Origin: CALBPI01 sp038521865
Lineage (GTDB): Bacteria > Pseudomonadota > Gammaproteobacteria > Steroidobacterales > Woeseiaceae
DNA: 64,000 bases
Direction of reading: 5' to 3'
Assembly (NCBI GenBank): GCA_038521865.1
Contig: JBCBKO010000005.1
Span: 1 to 64,000 of the forward strand
Numbering within the stretch: the first letter of the stretch is position 1; each line of letters starts with the position of its first letter. The position numbers and the translations under genes were made by a program. This document shows positions 17,870-26,865 of the stretch, piece by piece. Under the pieces are notes generated by a model. It saw only the letters and a list, made by a program, of their open reading frames with translations. It was not told the origin of the DNA and did no database searches.

Positions 17870-18440
17870 CCGGGCCTGTTGCGTTTTCGTTCAACATTTC
17901 AGCGAGCCATTTTCGGGCCTCGGCCCACTCACGCCGAACCGTTCGTACGGAAATGCCGTAAAGGTAGGCCGTCTCTTCTTCGGTCATTCCCGCGAAGTAG
18001 CGCGCGTCTACGATATGCATCCAGCGCTCGCGGACCTTCCCAAGTTGGTCCATAAGTTCGGCAATCAATACAACTTGCTCGGGCGTTTCGCTGAACCCTG
18101 GCAGCATTTCCTCGACCGCGTCGAGCGGCACATCGCGCTGCGCCCCGCCGCGCTTCTCGCTGATCCGGCGGCGTGCGTGGTCGACGATTACATGTCGCAT
18201 GGCGAGTGAGGCTGTGCGTTGAAAATGCTGCACGGACTGATACCCCGACCCTTTGCCGAGTTTCAGATAGCTCTCATGTAACAGGTCAACCGTATTCATG
18301 GTGTCGAGCTGCGCCCTTCGTCGCCGCATACGCGCGATGTCCATTAACGCGTCGTAGTTCTCCCGGAACAACCGATCCGCCATATCGCGATCATGCCGTG
18401 TGTACTCGGTCATCGTGACGTCTTCGAACTCTTCGCTCAC
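17862..18440 (-). CDS. ECF-type RNA polymerase sigma factor
   Basis: The 192-residue protein has sigma region 2 (DALMDIARMRRRRA through TVDLLHESYLKL and FQRTASLAMRHVIVDHARRR) and region 4 (GMTEEETAYLYGISVRTVRREW). The pattern matches the subgroup of extracytoplasmic-function sigma factors annotated as RpoE-like TIGR02999. GTG at 18440 was chosen because AGGG lies eight bases upstream; an ATG at 18413 is possible. No anti-sigma gene adjoins it, in keeping with that subgroup. The divergent neighbour encodes a small secreted protein that could be a target, but no promoter match was tested. Confidence 0.85.
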   Translation of the reverse strand: MSEEFEDVTMTEYTRHDRDMADRLFRENYDALMDIARMRRRRAQLDTMNTVDLLHESYLKLGKGSGYQSVQHFQRTASLAMRHVIVDHARRRISEKRGGAQRDVPLDAVEEMLPGFSETPEQVVLIAELMDQLGKVRERWMHIVDARYFAGMTEEETAYLYGISVRTVRREWAEARKWLAEMLNENATGPVT

Positions 18441-18589
18441 CGCGGAATCCCTCGTGTGGTTTGGGCCAGTCTGCAACAGCCATAACACCTGTCAACCGGC
18501 CGTTGTCGCCAATTCCAATGACTTTGGCCGCTTTTCGGGCGCGCCTGCGTAAGGACAGGTGAATCTAATAACCCATTGAGGCCAAGCTC

Positions 18590-19201
18590 ATGAATCTGCT
18601 ACGTATGTTTTTCATACTGTTGTTGCTCTCCTTATCCTCTCAGCTGTTGGCTGACGAAGACGCTGAACCCTCGCATCGCATCATTGTGAATGGTGAGGCG
18701 CTCAGCCAGGAGCAGGTCGACGGTATCATCGCGCTCTACGGTTCCGCGCAATCCGGAGACTATTGGTATGACGCCGTATCCGGACTGTACGGTCTGGACC
18801 AGGGTCCGCCGATTGGTCAATTGCATCCGGGTCTTGCTATCGGTGGGCCGCTCCAGGCTTCTGCGTCTGGCGGTGGCAATGGCTGGACCACCGGCGTTTT
18901 CATCAACGGACGCGAAATTCACACGATGGAATATTTGTTCTACCGAAGCATCTTTGGCCAGGTGTTGCCGGGTCGATTCTGGATGAATGCCCAGGGCGTG
19001 GGTGGCTATGTCGGCGGACCTGCCACTTTCAGTGTGCAAGACGCGATGGCGCAGGCGAGTCGACGAGCCGCTGGCGGAAACGGCGGCTCATCCTCGGTCT
19101 TTTTGCCAGGTACGGGTGGGCGCACCGGTTTGCACGCGGGTACCGCGTCGGACGGATGTACCTATGTCGTTGCAGGTAATTACTCGAACGATTTCTGCTG
19201 A
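18590..19201 (+). CDS. Small secreted Gly-rich protein with repeated W/F-N-G motifs
   Basis: The 203-residue precursor has a clear signal peptide (LLRMFFILLLLSLSSQLLA, then DED). The mature part starts with IIVNGEALSQEQVDGI. It carries two related blocks, SGDYWYDAVSGLYGLDQGPP and GRFWMNAQGVGGYVGGPATF, separated by the Gly-rich stretch VFINGREIHTMEYLF. I have seen this block pattern in uncharacterised secreted proteins of environmental bacteria but know no function. Two cysteines near the C-terminus (DGCTY; NDFC) may form a disulfide. It diverges from the ECF sigma factor and ends at a strong terminator. Confidence 0.78.
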   Translation: MNLLRMFFILLLLSLSSQLLADEDAEPSHRIIVNGEALSQEQVDGIIALYGSAQSGDYWYDAVSGLYGLDQGPPIGQLHPGLAIGGPLQASASGGGNGWTTGVFINGREIHTMEYLFYRSIFGQVLPGRFWMNAQGVGGYVGGPATFSVQDAMAQASRRAAGGNGGSSSVFLPGTGGRTGLHAGTASDGCTYVVAGNYSNDFC

Positions 19202-19232
19202 AAACAAATAACAAAACAACAACACCCTGTAA

Positions 19233-19261
19233 CCCGGCGCTTCAGCGCCGGGTTTTTTTTT
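19233..19261 (+). terminator. Rho-independent terminator after the small secreted protein
   Basis: An 8-bp perfect stem (CCCGGCGC / GCGCCGGG) with a TTCA loop is followed by nine T residues, 31 bases after the stop codon at 19201. Confidence 0.94.
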
Positions 19262-19352
19262 GCCGGTTTTTTCAGGTCACCGCGTAATGAGAACTGACAA
19301 CAGCGCAACTCGTCATCGCGCTCAAAAATATTCAATACAAGGAGTTCTCATC

Positions 19353-21206
19353 ATGTTTAGGTCACTTGCGGTACTCGCACTTACTGTCCCGCTTTCGGGA
19401 TGCTGGTTTTGGTTCGGCGACGATGATTCAACCCCGAACTACAATTTCACGGAGTTTGATACTGGTTTTGATACTGGATCGGACAACGGCGCATCCGGCA
19501 ATACGCTGTACTTCGAGACCCGGGCCGTCATGGTTCGCGACGATGCGGAATCCCTGTTGCTCAACAAGAGCTTCACCGCTTCGGCGGGTACGTTGCTCGA
19601 CGAAGTGGCGACGGGGATCGGTATCGAGGTATCCCGACCGAGCGCGGATAGCTGTAGCGGTGGCCTCGCCGCATGCGAAGTCTGGAGTATCACTGCTCGA
19701 AACGCAGAGTCGGGTTACTGGACAGTGGGTGCCATCGGTCCCGGCGACACGGAGTCGCAAACGGAGGCGGGTGTTTACGCGGTGCCGCAAGCCTCCGATA
19801 GCCTGCGGGTCACCGATTTCTCCGGACAGTCTTTCGGCTCCTCGTCCGATGAGTTCGTACTGTTAACCGAGGATGGTCGCCTGATGGTGCAAGGCTATGG
19901 GCCGCTGCATAACCGCTATGAGGACAACCAGCGGCTCGTTGACAGCTTTCAATCTGAGTACACGCCGCACTTTCTCCAGGTTGTCGACAACACGTTGTTA
20001 ACCGGCATCGCTGAGGTAGCGGCGATTTCGGCCGACTACGGTGTTGCGCTTGCGCACGATGGCACCGTCTATGAATGGTGGGACGGGTACGCTGAAGGCG
20101 GCAGAACCCCGCGCCGGTTTGCCGCGCTGATGGATTTGGCTGCTGCTCAAGGTGCGACGGTCACTTCCGTCGTTGTGCCGCAGGATCGATATGAGGGTGG
20201 GGGCGGCGTCGGCGTACAGCAGGATGGCGGCACTGGCGCTGCACTGCTGAGCAATGGTCGAGTCGCGGTGTGGAGCTACGTCTCCGCATCCGGGGTTCCC
20301 GGGTTCAGCAGTTCTGTCTCGATGCTCGCGGGCATCAACAGCGTTACGGATATTTCGATGCAGGGCAATTACGTCAGTTTCCTTCGCTCGGATGGCTCCG
20401 TGTGGGAAATGGGCGAGCTTGGTCGAAGCAGTGAGTATGCGTCAAACGTACTAACTACGCCGACAGCAATTCCTGAGATCAACAATGCGGTCGCGGTTTC
20501 AGGACGCAAAGCCTTGTTGAGTAATGGGCAGGTGATCGCGTGGCAAGCAACAGATGCCAACGCCGGGTCCAGCACGCCATTTCTCATTCCCGGTATTACC
20601 GATGCAGTCCAGTTACCGGATTCCCGTCAGTCCATGGCGCGCCGCGCCAACGGCGAGTATGTCGCGTGGGCATGGTCGTTCGGTAGCGATCAACCGCTGA
20701 GCGCGATCGAGGTAGATTTTGGCGCCATCGGTGAACCCGCGTACATCGCCGGGAACTTCGTCATCGACGCGGCCTGCAACCGATTGTGGCGAACCGATAT
20801 GGCATTCAGCGTGTTCGAAGGCGGACGCTTGGTGGTCACCGGTGAGCCGGTCGCGCATGTCGGCGGACTCGGCACTTGTGCATCAGAAACCGCAGGGCAT
20901 GTCGTTCATGTCTATGTGGTTGGACGCGGTGATGTTCAATCGACGGATGAGCGTCTGACTTGCGAGAGAACACCACGCTTTATCGGCTATCGACACTGCA
21001 CGTGGGTCGGCGCACAAAACGAAGCACCAACGTTGATGGCAGTTCCAGCGGCCGACGCACAGTTCCGCGATTGGCGTTGGGACTGCCAGGGCACAGACCT
21101 TAGCAGCGGCATGTTGTATCCGCAGCTCGGAGACGAGGAGGAAATGCAGCAGCCGAATAGTGAAACTGTTTGCAAAGCGACGTTTGAGAGTGCGGAAATT
21201 CTGTAG
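19353..21206 (+). CDS. Lipoprotein with RCC1-like propeller repeats and a C-terminal Cys-rich repeat domain
   Basis: The ATG at 19353 follows AAGGAG. The 617-residue product has a lipobox (LSGCWFW), then an acidic linker. A series of RCC1/BLIP-II-like blades follows, visible as DYGVALAHDGTVYEW, GAALLSNGRVAVWSY, YVSFLRSDGSVWEMG and KALLSNGQVIAW. The last 110 residues (VYVVGRGDVQSTD; PAADAQFRDWRWDCQGT; CKATF) match the Cys-containing bacterial surface repeat found in many secreted proteins. A surface-exposed binding role is likely; the ligand is unknown. Several short gaps between blades make the exact blade count uncertain. Confidence 0.78.
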   Translation: MFRSLAVLALTVPLSGCWFWFGDDDSTPNYNFTEFDTGFDTGSDNGASGNTLYFETRAVMVRDDAESLLLNKSFTASAGTLLDEVATGIGIEVSRPSADSCSGGLAACEVWSITARNAESGYWTVGAIGPGDTESQTEAGVYAVPQASDSLRVTDFSGQSFGSSSDEFVLLTEDGRLMVQGYGPLHNRYEDNQRLVDSFQSEYTPHFLQVVDNTLLTGIAEVAAISADYGVALAHDGTVYEWWDGYAEGGRTPRRFAALMDLAAAQGATVTSVVVPQDRYEGGGGVGVQQDGGTGAALLSNGRVAVWSYVSASGVPGFSSSVSMLAGINSVTDISMQGNYVSFLRSDGSVWEMGELGRSSEYASNVLTTPTAIPEINNAVAVSGRKALLSNGQVIAWQATDANAGSSTPFLIPGITDAVQLPDSRQSMARRANGEYVAWAWSFGSDQPLSAIEVDFGAIGEPAYIAGNFVIDAACNRLWRTDMAFSVFEGGRLVVTGEPVAHVGGLGTCASETAGHVVHVYVVGRGDVQSTDERLTCERTPRFIGYRHCTWVGAQNEAPTLMAVPAADAQFRDWRWDCQGTDLSSGMLYPQLGDEEEMQQPNSETVCKATFESAEIL

Positions 21207-21278
21207 AGTCCCGAGGTGGTGGTGGCGCACATGTTCCCTCCTGCCATATACGTCGCCGCCGCCTCGAAGACTTTAGGC

Positions 21279-21315
21279 AAAAAAATCCCCGATACGGTAA
21301 GCGACCGTATCGGGG
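21279..21315 (-). terminator. Rho-independent terminator of the arg-polA series
   Basis: A perfect 12-bp stem (CCCCGATACGGT at 21287-21298 with its complement at 21304-21315) and a 5-base loop are followed, on the minus strand, by a run of seven T residues. It lies 130 bases past the polA stop. No T run exists on the plus side, so it serves the minus strand. Confidence 0.92.
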
Positions 21316-21445
21316 AAGCATTGCAACCAAGCCTTGGGGAAAGCCTGTTACCAGCCCGTCCAGGGAGGAGAAAACGGGCGAGTACACACTGCACTCATTA
21401 CGTTTGAGCACAGCCGGCGTGTTTAGTTCCCCAGAATTGAATTCG

Positions 21446-24139
21446 TTAGTGCGCCTCGTCCCAATTTGCGCCGAGCGATGCATCGACCTTTAACGGTACG
21501 TTCAGCTTGCTGGCGCGTTCCATCCGTGACACCACCTCTTGCATCAGGTCTTCCGCGTCTGGCGATGCCACCTCGAGTACCAACTCGTCGTGCACCTGCA
21601 TGATCAACCGCGCATCTGCGCCCGAATTGCGTAACCAACCGTGCACGTCGATCATCGCGCGCTTGATGATGTCGGCCGCGGTACCTTGCATCGGTGCGTT
21701 GATCGCACTGCGCTCGGCATACTGGCGACGTTGGACGTTGCGCGATCGAATTTCCGGCAGGTACAAGCGCCGTCCATGCAGAGTTTCGACATAGCCATCA
21801 TCGTGCGCTTGTTGTCGTGTCCGCTCCATGTAGTCGTGCACACCGGGGTAGCGTTCGAAGTAGGTATCCACATAAGTCTGTGCTTCACCGCGACCAATAT
21901 TGAGCTGGCGCGCCAGGCCAAATGCTGACATGCCGTAGATCAGCCCGAAGTTGATCGCTTTCGCAGAGCGACGTTGGTCTGCGGTCACATCATCGAGCGC
22001 CATGCCGAAGACTTCGGCGGCGGTTGCTCGGTGGACATCCGCATCGTTTGCAAAAGCATCCAATAGTCCCTTGTCCCCGGACAGGTGCGCCATGATGCGC
22101 AATTCGATTTGAGAGTAGTCGGCTGCGAGCAACGTGTAACCGTCGGCCGGAACAAATGCCTGTCGTATGCGCCGGCCTTCCGGCGTTCTAATGGGAATGT
22201 TCTGCAGGTTCGGGTCCGATGAGGAGAGACGCCCGGTTGCCGCAACTGCCTGGTGGTAGGAAGTGTGTACGCGATCATCGTTGGCAATCAGCGTTGGCAA
22301 CTTATCGGTGTAGGTGCTTTTCAGTTTCGATACCGATCGGTAGTTCAGAATGACCTCAGGCAGTTCGAACTCAGCCGCGAGCTCAGCAAGCACATCTTCG
22401 GCGGTCGAAGGTGCACCTTTGGCGGTCTTGCGTTTCACGGGCAGCCCCTGTTCCTCGAACAGGATTTCGCCAAGCTGCTTCGGCGACCCAAGATTGAATT
22501 CGCGACCTGCGAGTTCGTGCGCACGCAATTCAAGCTGCGCCATGCTGGCCGCAAGTTCCTCACTCTGCTGTTCCAATAGCCCACGGTCGATCAATACGCC
22601 TTGCTCTTCCATATCGAGTAAAACGGGCGCTAGTGGGCGTTCGATATCGTCGTATACCGATTGCAAACTCGGTATATCCGCCAGCGACTGTGCCAAATGC
22701 TGGTGCAGCTGCAGCGTGATGTCGGCATCTTCGGCCGCATAGGGCGCTGCAGTCTCGAGATCGATTTCGTCGAACGTTTTTTGCTTCGCACCCTTGCCCG
22801 CGACGTCCTCGTACTTGATGGTCGTTCGACCGAGATAGTGACGCGCGAGCGAGTCCATATCGTGACGCGAGGCCGTCGAGTTCAGGGTATAGGACTGCAG
22901 CATCGAGTCTTGAGGGATACCGCCGAGCGATATGCCGTAATGCGCGAAGATGTGCGCATCATATTTCAGGTGATGGCCGAGCTTGGGTTTGTCACTCTCG
23001 AGAAACGGCTTCATGGCGTCGAGCACATAGTCGCGCGCCAGTTGTTTTGGCGCCCCTTCATAGTCATGCGCCACCGGAATGTAGGCCGCGGCGCCCGGTT
23101 CCACACACAAGCTGATGCCAACGAGTTCCGCTTTCATATAGTCGAGACTGTTGGTTTCGGTGTCGACGGCCACGAGCGACGCGGCTTCGATCTTTTTGAG
23201 CCACTTTTCAAACGCCGCCTCGTCCAGGACCGTCTCGTACTCAGCAGGCGTTTCGGGTGGCGCGGCTGTCGGCGGGGTGTCTCCCGTGGTGGTTTCCTCC
23301 AACTGACGTAGCAGTGTGTTGAGTTCCCAGCGCTGGTAAAGCGTTCGCAGGGCGTTTGTATCGGCAGCACCGGGGCTCAGTCCGTCTGCGGCGTGCTCAA
23401 GTTCACAGTCGAGCTTGATGGTGGTGAGTGCCTGATACATCGGCAGCTGATCCATGTGCTCGCGCAGACTCTCACCTACCTTGCCCTTGATCTCATCCGC
23501 ATGCTCACGAATGCCCTCGATCGAATCGTACGCTGCGAGCCATTTGGCCGCTGTCTTTGCGCCGACACGCGGTACGCCGGGGATGTTGTCGGCGCTGTCG
23601 CCGACCAGCGCAAGGTAATCGATGATCTGCTCTGGCCAAACGTCAAACTTGTCTTTGACCCCATCCCGGTCGAGCGTCGTATTGCTCATCGTGTTGACGA
23701 GCGTGACACCGTCGCGCACGAGCTGTGCCATGTCCTTGTCGCTGGTGGAGACGATGGTGTCGATACCTTTCTCGGCTGCCTGTACAGCGAGCGTGCCAAT
23801 AACGTCATCCGCTTCGACACCAGACACTCGTAGCAACGGCAAGCCCATTGCGACGACGATGTCGAGCAGCGGCTGAATTTGGCTCCTGAGATCGTCTGGC
23901 ATGGGCGGACGTTGCGCTTTGTAGTCGGCGAACATGTCATCACGAAAAGTCTTGCCCGGCGCATCGAAGACCACACCAACGTAGTCGGGCTCCTCGTCGC
24001 GGATCAGTTTGTTCAGCATGTTCAGAACCCCGTGCAGCGCGCCGGTCGGTTCACCATTGCTGTTGGTTAACGGCGGTAGTGCATGGAACGCACGAAACAG
24101 ATAGGAGGAGCCGTCAACCAGCAGGAGTTTCTTCGTCAT
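21446..24139 (-). CDS. polA: DNA polymerase I
   Basis: The 897-residue protein has all three domains. The 5'-nuclease domain starts KKLLLVDGSSYLFRAFHALP. The 3'-5' exonuclease domain keeps its acidic residues (VAVDTETNSL, HHLKYDAH, YAAEDADITLQL), so proofreading should be active. The polymerase domain carries ADYSQIELRIMAHLSGD, RRSAKAINFGLIYGMSAFGL and QVHDELVLEV. I chose the ATG at 24139 because KKLLLVDG is the canonical start; an in-frame ATG at 24226 would overlap most of lptM. polA begins within the last 26 bases of lptM and ends the long arginine series. Confidence 0.96.
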   Translation of the reverse strand: MTKKLLLVDGSSYLFRAFHALPPLTNSNGEPTGALHGVLNMLNKLIRDEEPDYVGVVFDAPGKTFRDDMFADYKAQRPPMPDDLRSQIQPLLDIVVAMGLPLLRVSGVEADDVIGTLAVQAAEKGIDTIVSTSDKDMAQLVRDGVTLVNTMSNTTLDRDGVKDKFDVWPEQIIDYLALVGDSADNIPGVPRVGAKTAAKWLAAYDSIEGIREHADEIKGKVGESLREHMDQLPMYQALTTIKLDCELEHAADGLSPGAADTNALRTLYQRWELNTLLRQLEETTTGDTPPTAAPPETPAEYETVLDEAAFEKWLKKIEAASLVAVDTETNSLDYMKAELVGISLCVEPGAAAYIPVAHDYEGAPKQLARDYVLDAMKPFLESDKPKLGHHLKYDAHIFAHYGISLGGIPQDSMLQSYTLNSTASRHDMDSLARHYLGRTTIKYEDVAGKGAKQKTFDEIDLETAAPYAAEDADITLQLHQHLAQSLADIPSLQSVYDDIERPLAPVLLDMEEQGVLIDRGLLEQQSEELAASMAQLELRAHELAGREFNLGSPKQLGEILFEEQGLPVKRKTAKGAPSTAEDVLAELAAEFELPEVILNYRSVSKLKSTYTDKLPTLIANDDRVHTSYHQAVAATGRLSSSDPNLQNIPIRTPEGRRIRQAFVPADGYTLLAADYSQIELRIMAHLSGDKGLLDAFANDADVHRATAAEVFGMALDDVTADQRRSAKAINFGLIYGMSAFGLARQLNIGRGEAQTYVDTYFERYPGVHDYMERTRQQAHDDGYVETLHGRRLYLPEIRSRNVQRRQYAERSAINAPMQGTAADIIKRAMIDVHGWLRNSGADARLIMQVHDELVLEVASPDAEDLMQEVVSRMERASKLNVPLKVDASLGANWDEAH

Positions 24140-24272
24140 CTTCTTCGTTCTCTTCGGAATCGGCAGGCGTTTCGGGAGTCGGGGTCTGTGCAGCGGGCGG
24201 CAGGTAGAGATCTCCTGTTTGTCCACAGGCGGTTAGTGCGACCAGCAACAACAGGGCGACGAGCTTCTTCAC
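24114..24272 (-). CDS. lptM: LptM (YifL) family small lipoprotein
   Basis: This short GTG-started gene encodes 52 residues: a lipoprotein signal KKLVALLLLVALTAC, then the family hallmark CGQTGDLYLP, then a Pro/Thr/acidic tail ending EETPAG. LptM is an outer-membrane lipoprotein that assists oxidative assembly of the LptD-LptE lipopolysaccharide translocon. The GTG overlaps the stop of the upstream thioesterase gene (GTGA), and the 3' end overlaps the polA start. No independent ribosome site is obvious, so coupling is likely. In other gammaproteobacteria lptM usually lies by lysA/dapF, so this position is unusual. Confidence 0.9.
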   Translation of the reverse strand: MKKLVALLLLVALTACGQTGDLYLPPAAQTPTPETPADSEENEEDDEETPAG

Positions 24273-24700
24273 GAAGGATTCCCCAGCACCGCCATGGTCA
24301 GGCGCGTAATGGTCGTCAATTTGTCATTCTCGTCCACCTGACGGATCGACCACACTTGAGTCTGTCGACCGATATGCACCGGCGTCGCGGTTGCACTGAC
24401 CCGGCCGCTCCTGACGCCGCGAATGTGGTTGGAGTTGATATCGAGCCCGACGACGCGGTAGCGCTCGAGATCGACACACAGTGCTGCGCCTAGGCTGCCG
24501 AGAGACTCCGCCAGAACGACACTCGCACCGCCATGGAGGATGCCATAGGGCTGGTGGGTGCGAGCGTCCACCGGCATGGTGCCGGTGATGTAGTCGTCGC
24601 CCACGTCGACGATCTGGATGTCCAGGTGCGCAACCAGCGTATTCGCGCTCATCGCGTTCATTGCATCCAGTGTTGGGATGACTTTGGAATGCCAGATCAT
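24269..24700 (-). CDS. menI: Hotdog-fold acyl-CoA thioesterase, MenI/YdiI-like
   Basis: The 143-residue protein follows E. coli YdiI (MenI) along its whole length: start MIWHSK, then TMPVDARTHQPYGILHGGAS with the active-site His-Gly-Gly, VVLAESLGSLGAALCV with the catalytic Glu, and VVGLDINSNHIRGVRSGRV. YdiI hydrolyses 1,4-dihydroxy-2-naphthoyl-CoA in menaquinone synthesis but also acts on other acyl-CoAs. No other men gene is in the window, so the physiological substrate is open. It sits between argH and lptM, overlapping lptM by GTGA. Confidence 0.87.
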   Translation of the reverse strand: MIWHSKVIPTLDAMNAMSANTLVAHLDIQIVDVGDDYITGTMPVDARTHQPYGILHGGASVVLAESLGSLGAALCVDLERYRVVGLDINSNHIRGVRSGRVSATATPVHIGRQTQVWSIRQVDENDKLTTITRLTMAVLGNPS

Positions 24701-24748
24701 TGGGGTCTCGTCTGTTGCATCGGGGGCGGAGACTATAACCCGTTCGTC

Positions 24749-25936
24749 TCAGGTCTTGCCGTATTCCTTGCCAACGCGCCGGTACGCCTCACGGAAACTG
24801 ATGCCTTCTTCAACCACCAGCCGATTCGCTTTCTCGGCCGCGTACAAGCCATCGCTCATCTGGATGTTCTCCGGGACGAATTGCACCCCTTCGAGCATAG
24901 CCTTCAGGATCGCGAGGGTGTCTGCAGCAAGGTCGATGCAACGGAACAGGGGCGATTTCAGTCGTTGTAAATCCCGGTGATATCCGGAAGTCAGCTTGGT
25001 CGTGATCGACAGACACTCGTTCAGACAGCCGTGCGCTGTGGCCGGGGCGGCACGGATGAGTTCCAGCACATCAGGGTTGCGCTTTTGCGGCATGATCGAC
25101 GAGCCAGTAGTGAGCGTGTTGGGCAGCGTGACGTAGGCGAACTCTTGCGTATAGAACAACAGCAAATCCGCCGCAATTCTTGAGCAATCGTTAAGCAACA
25201 CGGTCAGCTCGAAACAGATGGTGGCCTCTGCCTTACCGCGCGCCAATTGAACTGCTGTGACCGGTTCCTGAACCGCATCAAAACCAAGGGCGGCTGCGGT
25301 GTGTTCGCGGTCGATCGGGATGCCGGGTGTGCCGTATCCCGCTGCACTGCCCAGAGGCCCGACGTTGATACGAGCGAGGCAGCGCTTCAGTGCAAGCGCA
25401 TCATCTTGCAGGTTTGCTGCGAATCCGCCGCACCACAGCGGCACACTGCTCGGCATGGCTTGCTGCATATGCGTATAGCCAGGAAGCACGGTTTCCGGTT
25501 CACGACCCGCCAGTTCGAACAGCACCCTGACGATATCGTTGGCGCCCTCGGTCAGCGACTCGACCGCGTCGCGCAAATACAACCGAAGTGCAGCCAAAAC
25601 CTGATCGTTGCGCGAGCGACCGAGATGCATGCGTCCGCCGGCTGGTCCTATCGCCGCCGTCAGTCGCGACTCCAGTGCGGTGTGGGCGTCCTCATCCTCG
25701 AGTGCGATATGCCATTCGCCTGCCGCATGCGATGCGCCGAGCTGGCTCAAGCCGTCCACAATCGCGGCGTGATCAGAGTCGTTCAGAAGACCTTGCGCAT
25801 GCAGCATATTGACGTGCGCTGTCGATGCGGTGACGTCGTAACCGACGAGACGTTCGTCGAGCAGATGGTCTTCGCCTGCTGTGTAGCGCAGCACGCGATC
25901 GTCGAGACTCGCCCCCTTGTCCCACAATCGCGTCAT
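24749..25936 (-). CDS. argH: Argininosuccinate lyase
   Basis: The enzyme splits argininosuccinate into arginine and fumarate. The fumarase/ASL superfamily signature GSSIMPQKRNPDVLELIRA is present, as are LGRSRNDQV, the substrate-binding GYTHMQQAMP and the conserved helix AFAYVTLPNTLT-type segment. At 395 residues it is shorter than E. coli ArgH (457), lacking most of the C-terminal extension; shorter forms are common in Xanthomonas-type arginine operons. The ATG overlaps the argB stop (ATGA). Confidence 0.93.
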   Translation of the reverse strand: MTRLWDKGASLDDRVLRYTAGEDHLLDERLVGYDVTASTAHVNMLHAQGLLNDSDHAAIVDGLSQLGASHAAGEWHIALEDEDAHTALESRLTAAIGPAGGRMHLGRSRNDQVLAALRLYLRDAVESLTEGANDIVRVLFELAGREPETVLPGYTHMQQAMPSSVPLWCGGFAANLQDDALALKRCLARINVGPLGSAAGYGTPGIPIDREHTAAALGFDAVQEPVTAVQLARGKAEATICFELTVLLNDCSRIAADLLLFYTQEFAYVTLPNTLTTGSSIMPQKRNPDVLELIRAAPATAHGCLNECLSITTKLTSGYHRDLQRLKSPLFRCIDLAADTLAILKAMLEGVQFVPENIQMSDGLYAAEKANRLVVEEGISFREAYRRVGKEYGKT

Positions 25937-26865
25937 GACGTGCTGCCGGATTGCTGTTCAGCAGGGGTGAGTGCGTCGATGGAATCGACAATCAGCGTAC
26001 CCGTACCCTCGTTGGTGAAGACTTCGAGCAGCAGGCTGTCGGGCAATGCGTGCGAAATCATGTGTACGCGCTGCACGCCGCCCTCGAGCGCCGCATCGAT
26101 CGCAGCGGCCTTGGGTAACATGCCGTCGGCGAGGCTGCCGTCGGCCTTCAGTTTAGCGAGCCCCGCACGGTCGACGTAGCTAACGAGTGAGCCCGGGTCA
26201 GTGGCATCCGCGAGGATGCCGGGTGCGCCCGTGGCAAGGATCAGCTTCTCGGCCTGTAACGCACCCGCGATTGCAGCAGCCACCGTATCGGCGTTGATGT
26301 TCAAGAGCTCGCCCTGATCGTCGGCGGACAGGGGGCTGATGACCGGCATCAATCCGTTGTCGAGTTGCTTGTTGACAACATCGATATCCACGCCGTCGAT
26401 ATCTCCAACAAATCCGTAATCCACCTCACCACCTTCGGTTTCGACCGGTGGTCTTCGGTGCGCCTGAATCAGACCGGCATCAACGCCGCTGATCCCGACC
26501 GCTGGAATGTCGAGATCGCGGCAGGCCGCCAGAATCCGTGTGTTGATCTGCCCGTTAAGGACCATCGCTGACACGGCGAGCGCGCCTGCGTCGGTTACCC
26601 GACGCCCCTCAACGAATGTGCTATCGACACCCAGTGCGTTAGCCAGCTCGGTCGACTGCGGACCACCGCCGTGCACGAGGACGACTCGAATGCCGACCTG
26701 ATGCAGGATGCCGACCTGCTCCATCAAGGCGCGGGTTGACTCAGGCTTCGCGAACACAGCGCCTCCAGCCTTGAGCACAAACACCTTGCGCTTGAACAAC
26801 CGGATGTATGGCGCTGCGTGCTTCAGCGCCGAAACGACAATGGCACGCTCTTTTGGTTGTCTCAT
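25933..26865 (-). CDS. argB: N-acetylglutamate kinase (amino-acid kinase family)
   Basis: The 310-residue protein phosphorylates the gamma-carboxyl of N-acylglutamate. Visible family features are VFVLKAGGAVF at the N-terminus, VVLVHGGGPQSTELANALG, the substrate loop VEGRRVTDAGAL, LNINADTVAAAIAGALQAEKLIL and the C-terminal GTLIVDS. The ATG at 26865 overlaps the upstream argF' stop (ATGA). An in-frame start at 27054 would run back over argF'. It may accept N-succinyl- rather than N-acetylglutamate if the pathway uses succinylated intermediates, which the upstream transcarbamylase suggests. Confidence 0.92.
   Translation of the reverse strand: MRQPKERAIVVSALKHAAPYIRLFKRKVFVLKAGGAVFAKPESTRALMEQVGILHQVGIRVVLVHGGGPQSTELANALGVDSTFVEGRRVTDAGALAVSAMVLNGQINTRILAACRDLDIPAVGISGVDAGLIQAHRRPPVETEGGEVDYGFVGDIDGVDIDVVNKQLDNGLMPVISPLSADDQGELLNINADTVAAAIAGALQAEKLILATGAPGILADATDPGSLVSYVDRAGLAKLKADGSLADGMLPKAAAIDAALEGGVQRVHMISHALPDSLLLEVFTNEGTGTLIVDSIDALTPAEQQSGSTS

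Noticed and set aside
21216..21407. A 63-codon plus-strand frame after the RCC1-like lipoprotein.
   Set aside because: It spans the terminator hairpin of the polA series and has no ribosome site or resemblance.
25247..26179. A 310-codon plus-strand open frame opposite argH and argB.
   Set aside because: It is antisense to two recognised enzymes and shows no motif or ribosome site.
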